From NCBI GenBank assembly GCA_013396655.1, contig WBMV01003161.1, forward strand, positions 2,540,059 through 2,604,058: a DNA stretch of 64,000 bases, written 5' to 3'. Position numbers and translations under genes: made by a program. The DNA is from Campylorhamphus procurvoides. Taxonomy: Eukaryota > Chordata > Aves > Passeriformes > Dendrocolaptidae. Below, piece after piece: positions 49,501-60,280 of the stretch; position 1 is the first letter of the stretch, and every line of letters starts with the position of its first letter. Under the pieces are notes generated by a model. That model was not told the DNA's origin. It ran no database searches and saw only the letters and a program-made list of their open reading frames with translations.

Positions 49501-52500
49501 GACATTCGAGGCTCTAGTATGTGAAGAGTGGAATATTTCAGCTTTTCCACATGCAAGAATCAAGGGATAAATATGTATTTATTGGTCCATAACAGCTGCC
49601 ATCCTGTGATGAGCTAACTATGAATATTAAGGTATTCCCATGGGACTTTGGTGGACCACTTGATTCAGGCTGGAAAGGCAAAGGCTGGGATGGGCTCTGC
49701 TGCTTCAGCACACTCTTTGGCCACAAGAAAGTGCCAAAAGGAGGATGAGAGAAAGGAGGACAACTCCCTTCACCCCAGGCTCCATTCTTCCTGTGCTGCA
49801 CCTTCACCTTCAGTGGAAACCCATGGCTGCCCAGATTCACTCTGACTCTTGTAAACCCTTCCGTGGCCTCATTTCCTCTCTCCTCCACACCCTCCCCCAG
49901 AAATGGGGCTATTTGCTAAGCAGAAAGACTGACTTCTTTTGGTGAAATATTTTAAGAGGGTCTATGCCTGTATATGAAAATGGAGGATTTATTTTCCCAA
50001 AAAGTATCCATTTTCTGAAGGTTACAGGGAACTAATTTTTAAAGGACATTCATAATAATCTGGGTGATTTTTTTTGCCCTTACAGTCTCTTCTTCCTTGC
50101 AGGTAAGGCTCATCCAGATTTCTTTATGGAACATTCAATATATATATTCATTTTCTGATTTAAATAAGAAGATCCAAACACCATAGATGTTAATAGAAAC
50201 TGAAATTTTTTGTCCTGATGATGCCATAGACTTTCACAACCCAGAAACACAGAGTTAAAAAACACCAACATGGAAAAAATGTTGCCATTTGAATCCATCA
50301 CAGTGAAATAAACTAGTGAATACCCCCTTAACACAGAAGATTACAAACACCAAAGTAACACCTGCCTCTGAAACCCTTGATTTTTACGAAATTGTTCCTT
50401 GAGAAAATGGCCCCATAGAACTTTTTAACTCTACTTAATCAGCACAAAACAAATCAAAGAAGATGATTCTCATTTCCTTCTCTAAATGAAAAATGTCCAT
50501 TTCATGAGGGAAAGGGCAGCTCTCAGGCAGAGTGCTGGTGCACTTTAGAGAACTTAAAATCTGCACCTGGGCTTCCTCACGTCCTGAATATTCTCCTCTC
50601 TCAGCCTGGCTGAGAAATGCTGATTAAAACCACTTTTTTGTTCCTGGTCCCTTCATTACTCTGATGGTCATGTCTTTCTCTATTAGAATTTACTCTTCCT
50701 GTAACATTTTCTGGGTAATATGCAATAAATTCTGGTTTATGTCATACTCCTAGCTAGGCCAGCTATAGAAGTGTTAAACAGCTACCATGACATGTCTAAT
50801 AAATAGCCATCTAACCACATTATAAATTACCTCAAATTCAGCCCAATAAATATTGCAATAAATTTGATTTTGCCAGTAGATCTGTATAAATACCAGTAAT
50901 AAGATGGACGAGAAAGGCTAACCATACTAAAGAGTTTTAATCTTGGAAAAAGGCCATGTGCAATACTTCATTCCTCTTAGGGCTCAAAAAAAAAAGGAAA
51001 AAATTGTTCAGCATATAACATAGCATGGGGAAAGGGAGAGATCTTGAACAACCTGCAGTTTATTGAGATGAGAGAAAACGAGACACACCAAGCAGGGCAT
51101 GTTTAACTGAATGCCTATGAAAGTTGCACAATCTTTGCATGCATTAAAGAGAGATAACTTTCCAGGTATTAATTAACTCCTATTGCCAATACCATTACAG
51201 CAGCTGGAAACATCTACTGAACAAGGCAGACAAGTACCTTTTTCTTCCAGACTGCAACCCTGTATTGTCTGCCAAAAGTTTTGAAATATATTTCAAGAAC
51301 TTGGCCGACTATTCACTAGCCTCATCAATATTCCCCTCATCGATGTTTCTTTACCTGCCACCCACTTTTCACCATCCTTTGGATGACAGAAGCCAGAAGC
51401 ATCTCAGCTGCAAGAGGCTGGCATGGCCCTAGCAGGAGGGAGAGGTCTGTCCCCACCTCCCATGCCTTTTTCCGCTGGATCAGGATCAGCTGTTCATCTC
51501 TGCTCTACCACACAGAAAAAGATTTTGTGTTTCCATTGCTCAAGTTTGGACATCTTTAAGGTTCCTGGCTGGCTCTGCTTTCTCATTAACCAAAAAACCA
51601 TGTACTCATGAGCAGTGATGACAATACCTGCCACAGTTCTGTGTTTATTCCGGTCTGTTTAGTTTAGCTTGTTTAAGTTTTATTTCTATTTATAAACTTA
51701 GGGGGGGAAAAAAAAATCTGTTCAGAGGAAGCTTTTAATACCACTGTCCATTCCCTATTTATATCCTCCTGGAGCTCTGTGATCAGAAGATAATATAACC
51801 AGCTTCCCCCATGTCAGTTTGCTCACAGAAAAAAAAGACAAGTTACACAATAGCTCTGCTGTTACACAAAGGATGTGCATAAACATCTGCAGCATCTAAT
51901 ATTTTCCACAGGGTCAGAATAATGGGTCATGTACTCCACACTCGTTTCTAATGACTGATAAGGACTGTGAAGGCACACAGTTAAACTATGAGGAAAAGGG
52001 AATACTACTTCAGCATTCAACTTCAGCCATCATTGGTAGATGAGGTACAAAAGGTTGCCCATGGAAACTTACATTTTGGGCAAAGCACCGCAGATGTGAA
52101 AACAGCAATTTTCTGGGAGCCCATGGACCGTGTCAGAAACACATCAAAAGTGCTCACACTGGAAATGTAGTTACCTTGTTTCCTGTTCCTTGGGACTCAC
52201 CACACAGTAAGCTTGGAGTTCTTGCATCAGCTACATCAATTGACAAGAACTTCACAGGAGCTGATGTACCTGCAGGAGAAGAGATCAAAGCTGTTTGCTC
52301 TCATACCAACACTCTTTCCATTCCCTCCATGGTTGTCCAACCTTAAACTATCCTGCTCTTTCCCTACACATCCCTCCCTGGGGGTCTGCATCTCCCCTGC
52401 TGTCTGAACCTGGAAGGAACAGTCTTGAACCTCCTCAGATTCTACATGGTTCTGTCCAAATCCACTCCATCTTCTCCAGTTATGGCTGCTTTTCTGCCTG

Positions 52501-55045
52501 AGGAAAAACATGACAAATACACAGGTGCTGATCACATAGGGCAGTTTTCTCCAGATGGGACCTAAGCTCTTAATTTTATAAATAAATGCAGCACAGACCA
52601 CACTGACACACTGTCCTGTTCTGTTCATGTGGTATCTCAGAGAGGGACAGATTCTGGGGAAAGCCTGAGCTGCCTCTTGATGGAGCAGTGAAAGGCTCTC
52701 AGCAAAGCCTGGGATGGGCAGATTGAAGGAGAAGAGTGTGTGGGTACAGAAGGTCCTTCTTCCCTCGACTGCTTTAAATCACAGTCTCATTAAATGTGAA
52801 GGGTAGATGTAGGGAACCATGAGCCTCAATTAATAGATCAGGGACTGCACATATCTAATTATAAATCCATTTGGCCCTAGCCTAAACATCCTAATCTTAG
52901 TCCCAAAATATACAAGTCTGCCTGGAGCGACGCAAAGCAGCGATAGCCCATGCAGAGACTTGCCAGCCTCAAACTGTCCACGTTGTTCTTTCAGTTATCA
53001 CAGTTTATTTTTTGGACATTGAGACCCCAGAGGCTGCAGAGCAGTAAGGCACCACAAAAGATATGGTGATTTGTGACAAACCCCTTCAAGGACAAGGGGA
53101 ACCTTCCCAATGATATCACTGTCTGTTTGTCTCCACATGATTTATTGCAAAGGTTAATTTGTTTTGAAATCCCCAGTTTTAATTTGCATTACTGATCAAC
53201 TTAGCAATTATAAATGTTAATCTATTCTTCAGTGGCCTTAAATTCAGAGACCGAGATCGTTGAGCTAAATGAAAATTCCATCCCTTGCTGTGATTTATTA
53301 AAACTGGAGTGGTACAGAGGACCCACTGAGTCAGAGCACTGATAGAAGCATTCTTTCAAGACACATCTCTAATTAGTTTTAAAGCAGGATGGACCGATTT
53401 ATATCACTTTGATTTAAATCAGTTTTGTTAATTGTGATTTAAATAACAATTTAAACAATTTAATTTGCTTTGCAGTTGTGTTTTCTAACAGATATTCTTG
53501 ACTAAGAGTTATTCTCAGAGACTGACAACTAATATAAATGTTTAATTGCAAAGACAGGTAGCTTTGACATTGTATTTAATATTTGCTTTTGTTAACTAAG
53601 AGAACAGACTGTAGCCACACTTACGTCACTATATACCCAAGCACTTATTTTGTTATTTGATTTTTACATTTGATTTGTGAAAAAACAGGACATGGTGTTT
53701 TTAAGTCACCTGATTAACTTTTTGATGTGTGCTTTGTGTCATGCTGCTTCTGAAAAAAAAAATATCCAGAAGAACATGATTGTTTAAATGGAACTACATT
53801 GTGTCCTGAATATTTTAGGAAATATTATCAAAATATTCCTTGCATTTCAAGGCAGCTGGTGTACTGAACAATGCTAATATCAGCAGTAAACCAGCTAAGC
53901 TAATTTTTCCTTGCTTCCATGTTCTTCAGTATCAGAATTGGTCAATCTTAGACTTCCCCCACATACCTTTTACTCCTAAGATGGAAAAGGATAAACAAAT
54001 TTCCCTGTTCTTTCAACTCCCAGTTGTTTTCCCAGCTTGGAATACTCTAGTAATTAAGTGATGTAAAGCAGATAAAATAAAAAGAAGAAAATGTTCTTTT
54101 TGCACCTGCAAAAAAGGCTGCAGCTGTCAGAAGCTAGTTTATTACTCAAGAAACTCCAATTCCAGGTGTCTGGTTAGTAATTTCCCCCCTTTAGTGCGTT
54201 GACATTCTTCAGAATTTTGGCAGTGAATATATACCCAACTGTTATTTTTATGTAAGGGTTTATTAATACGAATATAAAATCTTATTTTAGGCATTCATAA
54301 CAAATTAGGCTGTCATCATTCCAGAATACATGACTTCAAGTTTAATTTTAAGAAGAGAAAAATACTAATTTAAAAATTCAAAGCTGCTTGGATGTGTGTT
54401 GTAAAAATACACATGGAGTTCTTGGCACTGAGGAACCACAGACAAAAGGACAAGACTCTGAATAGAGTAATTTCCATCTATTTTAGAAGGAAACCCAACA
54501 AAAACACTCCAGATTATTTTTTTTTTTGCCCAGAGGATTTTCCTCTCGCCCTCAGCTTAGAACTGAGCCTGTCCTGGTCTGAGACATCTCCATCACATAA
54601 ACACTCTGCTGATATGTGATACCTTCTACCACTACCTGAATTGTGCAGGGAAGGCCATGCACTGAACACCATTTCTTGCCAATAGAAAGGAGAAGTGCTG
54701 GAGCTTGTAGGTTTTCTTGCATGATAAAGTATGATTTTTACCTCTTGCACCTGGATAAAGATCTTTCCCTTCCCCACAAGGAAAATGCCTGGCAACAAAT
54801 TCTCTTCTCCACACAAAATCATTCTCAGGCAGCATGACAGAAAAGATACAGCTCTGAAGCCAAAGTGTCCTTTCTTAATCCAAACACTTTTTCTGAATTC
54901 TATCTAAACATCTACCTAATTAGAAATTATTTAACTAAGTTAATGTGGCTGCTGGGTAAGAGAGCTTTTCCCCTTAATTACTAGACACAAGTCTAACAGC
55001 ACAGCTTCTTAGGGCAATGACTTGTTTTGGTGGACTCAATCTCAA
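46514..55045. other. Noncoding unique sequence, no gene recognised
   Basis: Open frames are at most about 130 codons and unremarkable. An acceptor-like pyrimidine tract plus CAG directly abuts GTAAGG at about 50103, which leaves no exon between them. An AT-rich block with a perfect octamer is listed at 53130-53310. No RNA gene or further CR1 copy was recognised. Confidence 0.65.
53130..53310. promoter_or_regulatory. Candidate conserved noncoding element with octamer
   Basis: A repeat-free AT-rich block contains a perfect POU octamer ATTTGCAT (53182-53189), an ATTGCAA C/EBP-like core upstream, and AGCAATTATAAA and GTTAAT homeodomain-like cores downstream. This texture resembles developmental enhancers. 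No conservation data are available, and the motifs are individually common in AT-rich DNA. Confidence 0.2.
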
Positions 55046-55099
55046 GGTTGGACACTCAGGTCTTGGAGGTCTTTTCTAACCTTAATGGCTCTATGATTC
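55046..55099 (+). mobile_element. CR1 LINE 3' tail remnant
   Basis: GGTTGGACACTCAGGTCTTG, then GAGGTCTTTTCTAACCTTAA, then TGGCTCTATGATTC match the extreme 3' end of an avian CR1 subfamily in which the text reads GGTTGGACTCGATGATCTT before the ATTCTATGA tail. Orientation is sense on plus. About 55 bp remain. A possible partial copy of GGTTGGACTC just upstream (55029-55040) may be a local duplication. Confidence 0.82.
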
Positions 55100-58000
55100 C
55101 CATCCCCATCAGTGGCAGGGGGGCAGGAATGGGGTCTACACACCTCCACCTCTGGACAACAGCACCATAACACCTCAAAATGCACTTTGGAGCTGGGTAA
55201 TAATTTTTCCCCAGGTTATTCTCAATATCTGGCTCTAGGAAATCCTGTTCTGTGAGCCAAAAACTCTGTGGTGTAACAGAGATCAGGCGAGGGAGGTCCA
55301 GACTGCAGTCTGCAGTGGGGATTCACACTATGTCCTTCATGTCTTTGTCAGCCCCCCCAAGCATGAGCCCTTAGGATCATTTTCAATCAGTTTTCTGAAA
55401 CAGGAGAAATTTGTTTAAATTTTTGTGTGAAGTGCTGAAGATGCCACCTGGTACTTAGTCACCAGTGTTAACCAATACCAGTAAAAATTCTGTGTTGATC
55501 CTTAACTCCATGAAAAGGATTAACTCCCCATTATGGTAAGAATTTGAAACTAAATTAAATAAACAAGGAAATTAACTTTTCACCCGTTCCAAGTTTGCAG
55601 CACAGGAATCTGCACATCCAAGAGGTGCAGGAATGCTGGGACCAGGCAGGCAATCACCTGGGAGGGAGCATGACAAAACACCCAGATAACATTTCCACAA
55701 AGCTCTGCAGAAGTACTTCCCAATCAAATGAAAGCTTGAATGGAAAAATAAACTCCAATGAAAATTTGATAAGTAAACAAAAATTTTGCAGAAGGTTAAA
55801 AGCATTTCTGTGGAATGAGATTTTTTTGCTTCCTCTGAACTTGAGAACAGGCGCAGACTAAAGAGAGGTGCCAAAAGCTGTAACTGAGGAGCTGTCACTG
55901 CAGCTAAGGACATACACCCACCAGTTCCCTTTAGCAACATCTCCTTTTCTGCTGGAAACCACAACACTTCACAATTCCTCTATGCAAGTGTCAGCCTACC
56001 TGGAAGTGACTACTTAAATGTGCAGAACAGACAAAAAGGATCAGTAAATGCCTCAGTCCTCAGTGTTGCACAGTACATTCAAGACCAATTAAATACTTTA
56101 AAACCCCTGTGAGTACCTGCAAGAGTCATGTCTGCTAAGCCCATCAAGTCTGCAGAACTTGCACAGGAATTTTGCAAGGGGAGGCTCAAGGCACACTGAT
56201 GTAATTTTTAATGTTTTGGAAAACATAGGAAATTCCAGCAATCATTGAATTAAGTCTGAATGTCTTTTGGAAAGATGTGCATTAGGCAAATATAAACCAT
56301 TCAGTAAATACATGGAAAAAGTAATGCCCTGGAAGAAATAAACAAATGATCTATAACATCAGACTAAACAAGCTAGAGGGAGGCCAAGAAATAAGAGCTG
56401 TCTTTGAAATCATTAGGAAATAATCAAAAATAAACATTTGAAATATTAAATAAAATAGAAGAAATAATTCTTTTCCCCTCTCACTCATGTCTAAAGCAGT
56501 GCAAACATGGAGCCCAAACGACACTGAATATGGTACATTTCATCCCAGACTGATCCAAATTTCAGGTTGGCTCTCCTGACAACAGCAGCTCATCAAGATG
56601 TCTCTGCTAGCCAGATACTTCACCTCCTGTGTGGGTAGGGAAAATAGAACAAGTAAAACTAGCTGACATCAGGAAAATTGAGAAGCTGTAATTCATACAG
56701 AATTGGCCCAGAAATAATCAGATTCCTAACTCCTTTATTTGTTCCTGGACGGGTTCCATTCTGACCAGATAAACTCCTCCTCAGTGCTCTACAGAGCTCT
56801 GGTGTAATGAAGTGATGGGTCATGCTGGTGCTATCATATCCAGGATTTATGAGGAGACATTATCACCTCAAATCGGGAATTGGAGGGAGTAGAGGTATTT
56901 CAGTTCAGCTCTGCAAACAAGTCTTTAAGGCATGTTTAAATGGGTGGGATGCAATCAATCAAATGAAGGTGCTGTGCATGGGTGTATCTCTGCTGACCTC
57001 AGAGGGAATTCCAGCACACATTGGTACAGGATTGGACTGGTTAGGAATTAATTAAGCATGTGCATCTATTAGAAGAAGCAGGCACACCTCCTACAGGTAA
57101 TTCAGCATATTTCCTCTCCTTTCCTGAAAGCAAAATGCCCAGTGCAGATACCAAAGCTGCCTTCCCCATTGATCCCCTCTTGTCTCTGTTTGGCATGTTG
57201 CTTGCATTCTCCATTCAGCAGCAGCTGTGCATACTTGGTCAAACATTCCAAGTTGTTTGTCAAAGTTTTGCAAAGGCTTTTCATCTCCCTGCTTTTCCAT
57301 GAGGCCCCCAAACACAAGTGATCTCTGCTGGCTTTTGGAGCAGATTAATTCAGAGCGCAGCTTCAGATAATGGTCAGCTGGAGGTTAAAGTGGAGCATTT
57401 TTCCCTAACAAGTGCAACAGAAAGGTGGGAAAGGTATTTCTGAATTAGCACATTTTAATTCAGGTAATCTATTTCCTAGAGGCACACCCCTAATGGCAGC
57501 TCATGGGCATTTCTTCCACTAGATGCAATCTGAAGAGCCACTGGAGGTGGAGGAAACCTAATCAAAGCAGAAGGCTTGATTTATACTTTCTGAAATGCAC
57601 AATGGGGATAACAAACTGTGGCCTCAAGGATTTGGGCCCTGAACCACACTGCACCACCCTGGATCCACAACAACAGAATGAGAAACCTCCTTCTGATACC
57701 ACTCATGCTTATCCCCAGCCTGTTGGAGATGTTACTGTCAGGGGTTGGCACAAGGAGGAACCCAGGGCCTCCAGGAGCAAGGGCAGGAATGCAGGGGCTC
57801 TGCAGCACTCAGATAAGTGGAAGTGTGACCCAGGAAAAAAGGATTTTGGGCTTCTGACCACACACAGGTGAAGAGGGAAATAGATTCTATCTACCACATC
57901 TCAGAGCCCCAATCCATAGCCAGGTAATTGGTAACAGGAGTTTTCAGTAAAGATGAACTCCACGGTACTTTTTAACATGACTATCTCTCAAATAATTTGT

Positions 58001-58820
58001 TTTATTTTGAGCTGTCTCCTAGGAAACAGTCCGTTCATGTCAGCATTAAGGAGTAGGATGCCATGCATACTTAGGAATGCCTGTTAGCTTCCACCCTTGA
58101 ACTGCTCATCCCTACAAGACAGGAGGAGAGAGGACAGCATGGAGCATCATCTCAATGGACCATCAGTGGGAGCCTGGCTCCTATTTGTGCTTCAAGAGTT
58201 CTCACACCAGATTTATGCCCAAGTTGTATCATGTGGTGTCAGGCCAAGTGGATGCACAGGTAGCTGAGGGAGGTCAGGAATTAATTTGTCACTTTGTGGC
58301 TCCAAATCCCACAATGATTTATGGATGTGAAAACTTTCTTACCTTAATCAATGGGAATATTCATGTGCATGAAATTAGATAGGTAAGATCAGGATCAGTC
58401 TCCAGAGGAACAAAATGGTTTAAAGGCTGTTATTTATCATGACTATGTTGTTTTTCTGAGAGGAAAAAAAGAGGGAAAGATTTGAATTATAGCTATTTGA
58501 TAGGTAACATTGCAGTAGACAGTTTAGTCCTTGTAATCTGCTGGCACCATCAGCAGAAGACTAAATCAAATGTGTTTTTATTCATCTTGTGTATCTATTT
58601 ATGCAATCCGTTGCAATGGTTATTCAATATTTATGTTGCCTGCATGAATTACTGCATATTTCATTCTCTTTTGAAAACTAGGATAGTTGAAATAGTACAG
58701 CACTGCTTTTTATCTGACAGGGCTTTAATCTTTTGCTTATCGTGGTTTTACCTGAACTGTTGTTCAAAAAACTAAATAAATGAGGTTTTGGCAAGATAAG
58801 GAGTTCCCATATTAGACCCT

Positions 58821-58848
58821 GATACCATTGGTCATGGTATCATGATAC
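58821..58848. repeat. Nested hairpin and palindrome
   Basis: GATACCAT (58821-58828) and ATGGTATC (58834-58841) form a perfect eight-base-pair hairpin with a five-base loop. The right arm overlaps GTATCATGATAC (58837-58848), a perfect 12-bp palindrome. The two folds are mutually exclusive. The sequence could be a dimeric protein site or chance. It lacks the length expected of a microRNA precursor. Confidence 0.65.
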
Positions 58849-59405
58849 ACCTGACATTCCTCATAAATAATAAGGGTGTGAAGATCTGTTTTTTCACTGC
58901 CTGTATTATTTTGAAGAAATAGCACTCACCACACTGACATTCAAAACTGCTCATACTGCAGCCAAAGTAGTCAAATTCCATTCTTTAGGAAGCAAATACA
59001 AGCACTTGCAGAGGTCAGGAAAGACTTTAGGCCCTGCTTATAGGAATAAACATAGTCTGTGGATCTTCTCAGCTAGTCATATCCATCATAGCACTCTCAA
59101 TTTGGTATAAAATATCCTGGAGAAAAATAGATCAGATTTCTCTAAGTCATTAGTATATGCCTGCTGCTGAATTCCAGCATCGAGATTGCAACTCAGCATC
59201 TTGTTTCACTTGGCAGTGAAGAACCAGCTGGAAGTCAGATTGGAGGAGAAAATCTACAAATGCAGCCTTTGAGTGAAAGTCACCTGCTACCCTCTAGGTG
59301 TCCACCACCTCCAGGATGCAGGTGAAAGAAGGTTTACAATTTCTGTGGCTAAAAAGCCTTGCTCCTTTCACCTTGCTCCTGAAGAAACCTTGTCATATGT
59401 GTGTT

Positions 59406-59457
59406 AAGACATCGAGAGACATCAAGAAGACATCAGGAAGGTCCAGGAAGACATCAG
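59406..59457. repeat. Short tandem repeat of AGACATC units
   Basis: Four AGACATC motifs occur within about 50 bp (…AAGACATCGAG, AGACATCAAG, AAGACATCAG, GAAGACATCAG), with one degenerate unit, GAAGGTCCAG, between the third and fourth. The period is about 10 bp. This is a small degenerate minisatellite in noncoding sequence. Confidence 0.65.
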
Positions 59458-60037
59458 AGTGATCCATAGAGGGGAATTCAAAGGAAGGGCTTAGAATGAT
59501 CTTAAAAAAACTGAAAACAGAAACAAGAGACAGTTCTTAATGCCACTGTACCATAATGCTATCCCTAACCATTCTCCAAGGAAAGAAACTGAAAAAAAAA
59601 CCATCAAGGAAACAGTGCCATAGAACAGAAAAATAAAGTATAAACAGAAAAATAAAAGCAGACACCAACGTGGTACCCAAAGGAACTATTACAAGCAAAA
59701 TGTTTGTCAGTATAGGATGCTCCACTGCACACATCTGGTGTTCTCAGCAATACAGAACATTTCTTTAATTGCTACACCTGAGACTGAGAGCAAGAAATAA
59801 ATCTAGGCACTGATCTCAACGTATTTTGAGACAGGTGGAGATGAGTAGCAGCATGAGGATTTCATTGACAATAATCAGGCAGTTTTACATTAGTGCATTG
59901 AACAGACACACTCAGGATATGGCTATGCCTTTATAATTTGATGTCTGTTTTTTAAATCCTTCTGGTGCCAGACATCATAGAGATAACTGTGATAAACCTC
60001 CCATTTGGTATATATCATCCAATACTTTTTTGCACAG

Positions 60038-60182
60038 CCCAAGATGTCAGTACAGCAATATCCAGTGGAAAAGGCAATGGACGAGATGTCAGAACAGCTG
60101 GAGAGGCTCCAGTTTGTTGCTTCTTCTCATGGTTTGTTTCGTGTCGCTGAACTTCTCTGTTCCTGTTTTATTTACTCAGACA
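60038..60182 (+). CDS. Candidate isolated coding exon (unrecognised, weak)
   Basis: A pyrimidine-containing acceptor ending TTTTTTGCACAG precedes an open frame that starts Pro-Lys-Met and runs 48 codons to a strong donor, GTAAGTACT, at 60183. A weaker alternative donor, CATG/GTTTGT, lies near 60131. The first half encodes a charged helix around VEKAMDEMSEQLERLQ, with hydrophobic Met, Met, Leu and Leu in 3-4 heptad spacing, as in a short coiled coil. The internal ATG at 60044 has an A at -3, so it could be a start codon. I do not recognise the protein. The second half (LLCSCFIY) looks less protein-like. No neighbouring exon was found, so chance remains the more likely explanation. Confidence 0.22.
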
Positions 60183-60195
60183 GTAAGTACTGGCT

Positions 60196-60280
60196 ACGTG
60201 TTTAGACAGCACCTTGCATAATGGATCCTCATTTTCTCTCAGGCCCTTAAAATGTGCAAGCTAGTATTATCCACTTAAAT
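60196..60280 (+). mobile_element. Ancient amniote retroposon tail (MIR/L3-like)
   Basis: GTGTTTAGACAGCACCTTGC, then ATAATGGATCCTCATTTTCT, then GGCCCTTAAAATGTGCAAGC resemble a 3' tail that recurs in reptile and bird genomes: a TTGTACAGCRCCTAGCACAATGGGG-type start followed by a GGGCTCCTAGGYGCTAC-type end. That tail belongs to ancient MIR/CR1-L3-related retroposons. Similarity is partial and the family assignment is uncertain. No body of the element is recognisable upstream. Confidence 0.42.

Larger units (their letters stand above)
55100..60037. other. Noncoding unique sequence, no gene recognised
   Basis: No supported gene. Open frames up to about 131 codons lack family features. A donor-like TAG/GTAAGATC at about 58381 immediately follows an in-frame stop and has no plausible exon. 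Hairpin-forming and tandem sequences near 58.8 and 59.4 kb are listed separately. Confidence 0.62.

Noticed and set aside
57503..57871. 122-codon plus-strand frame
   Set aside because: No domain, unremarkable composition, overlapped in antisense and in another plus-strand frame.
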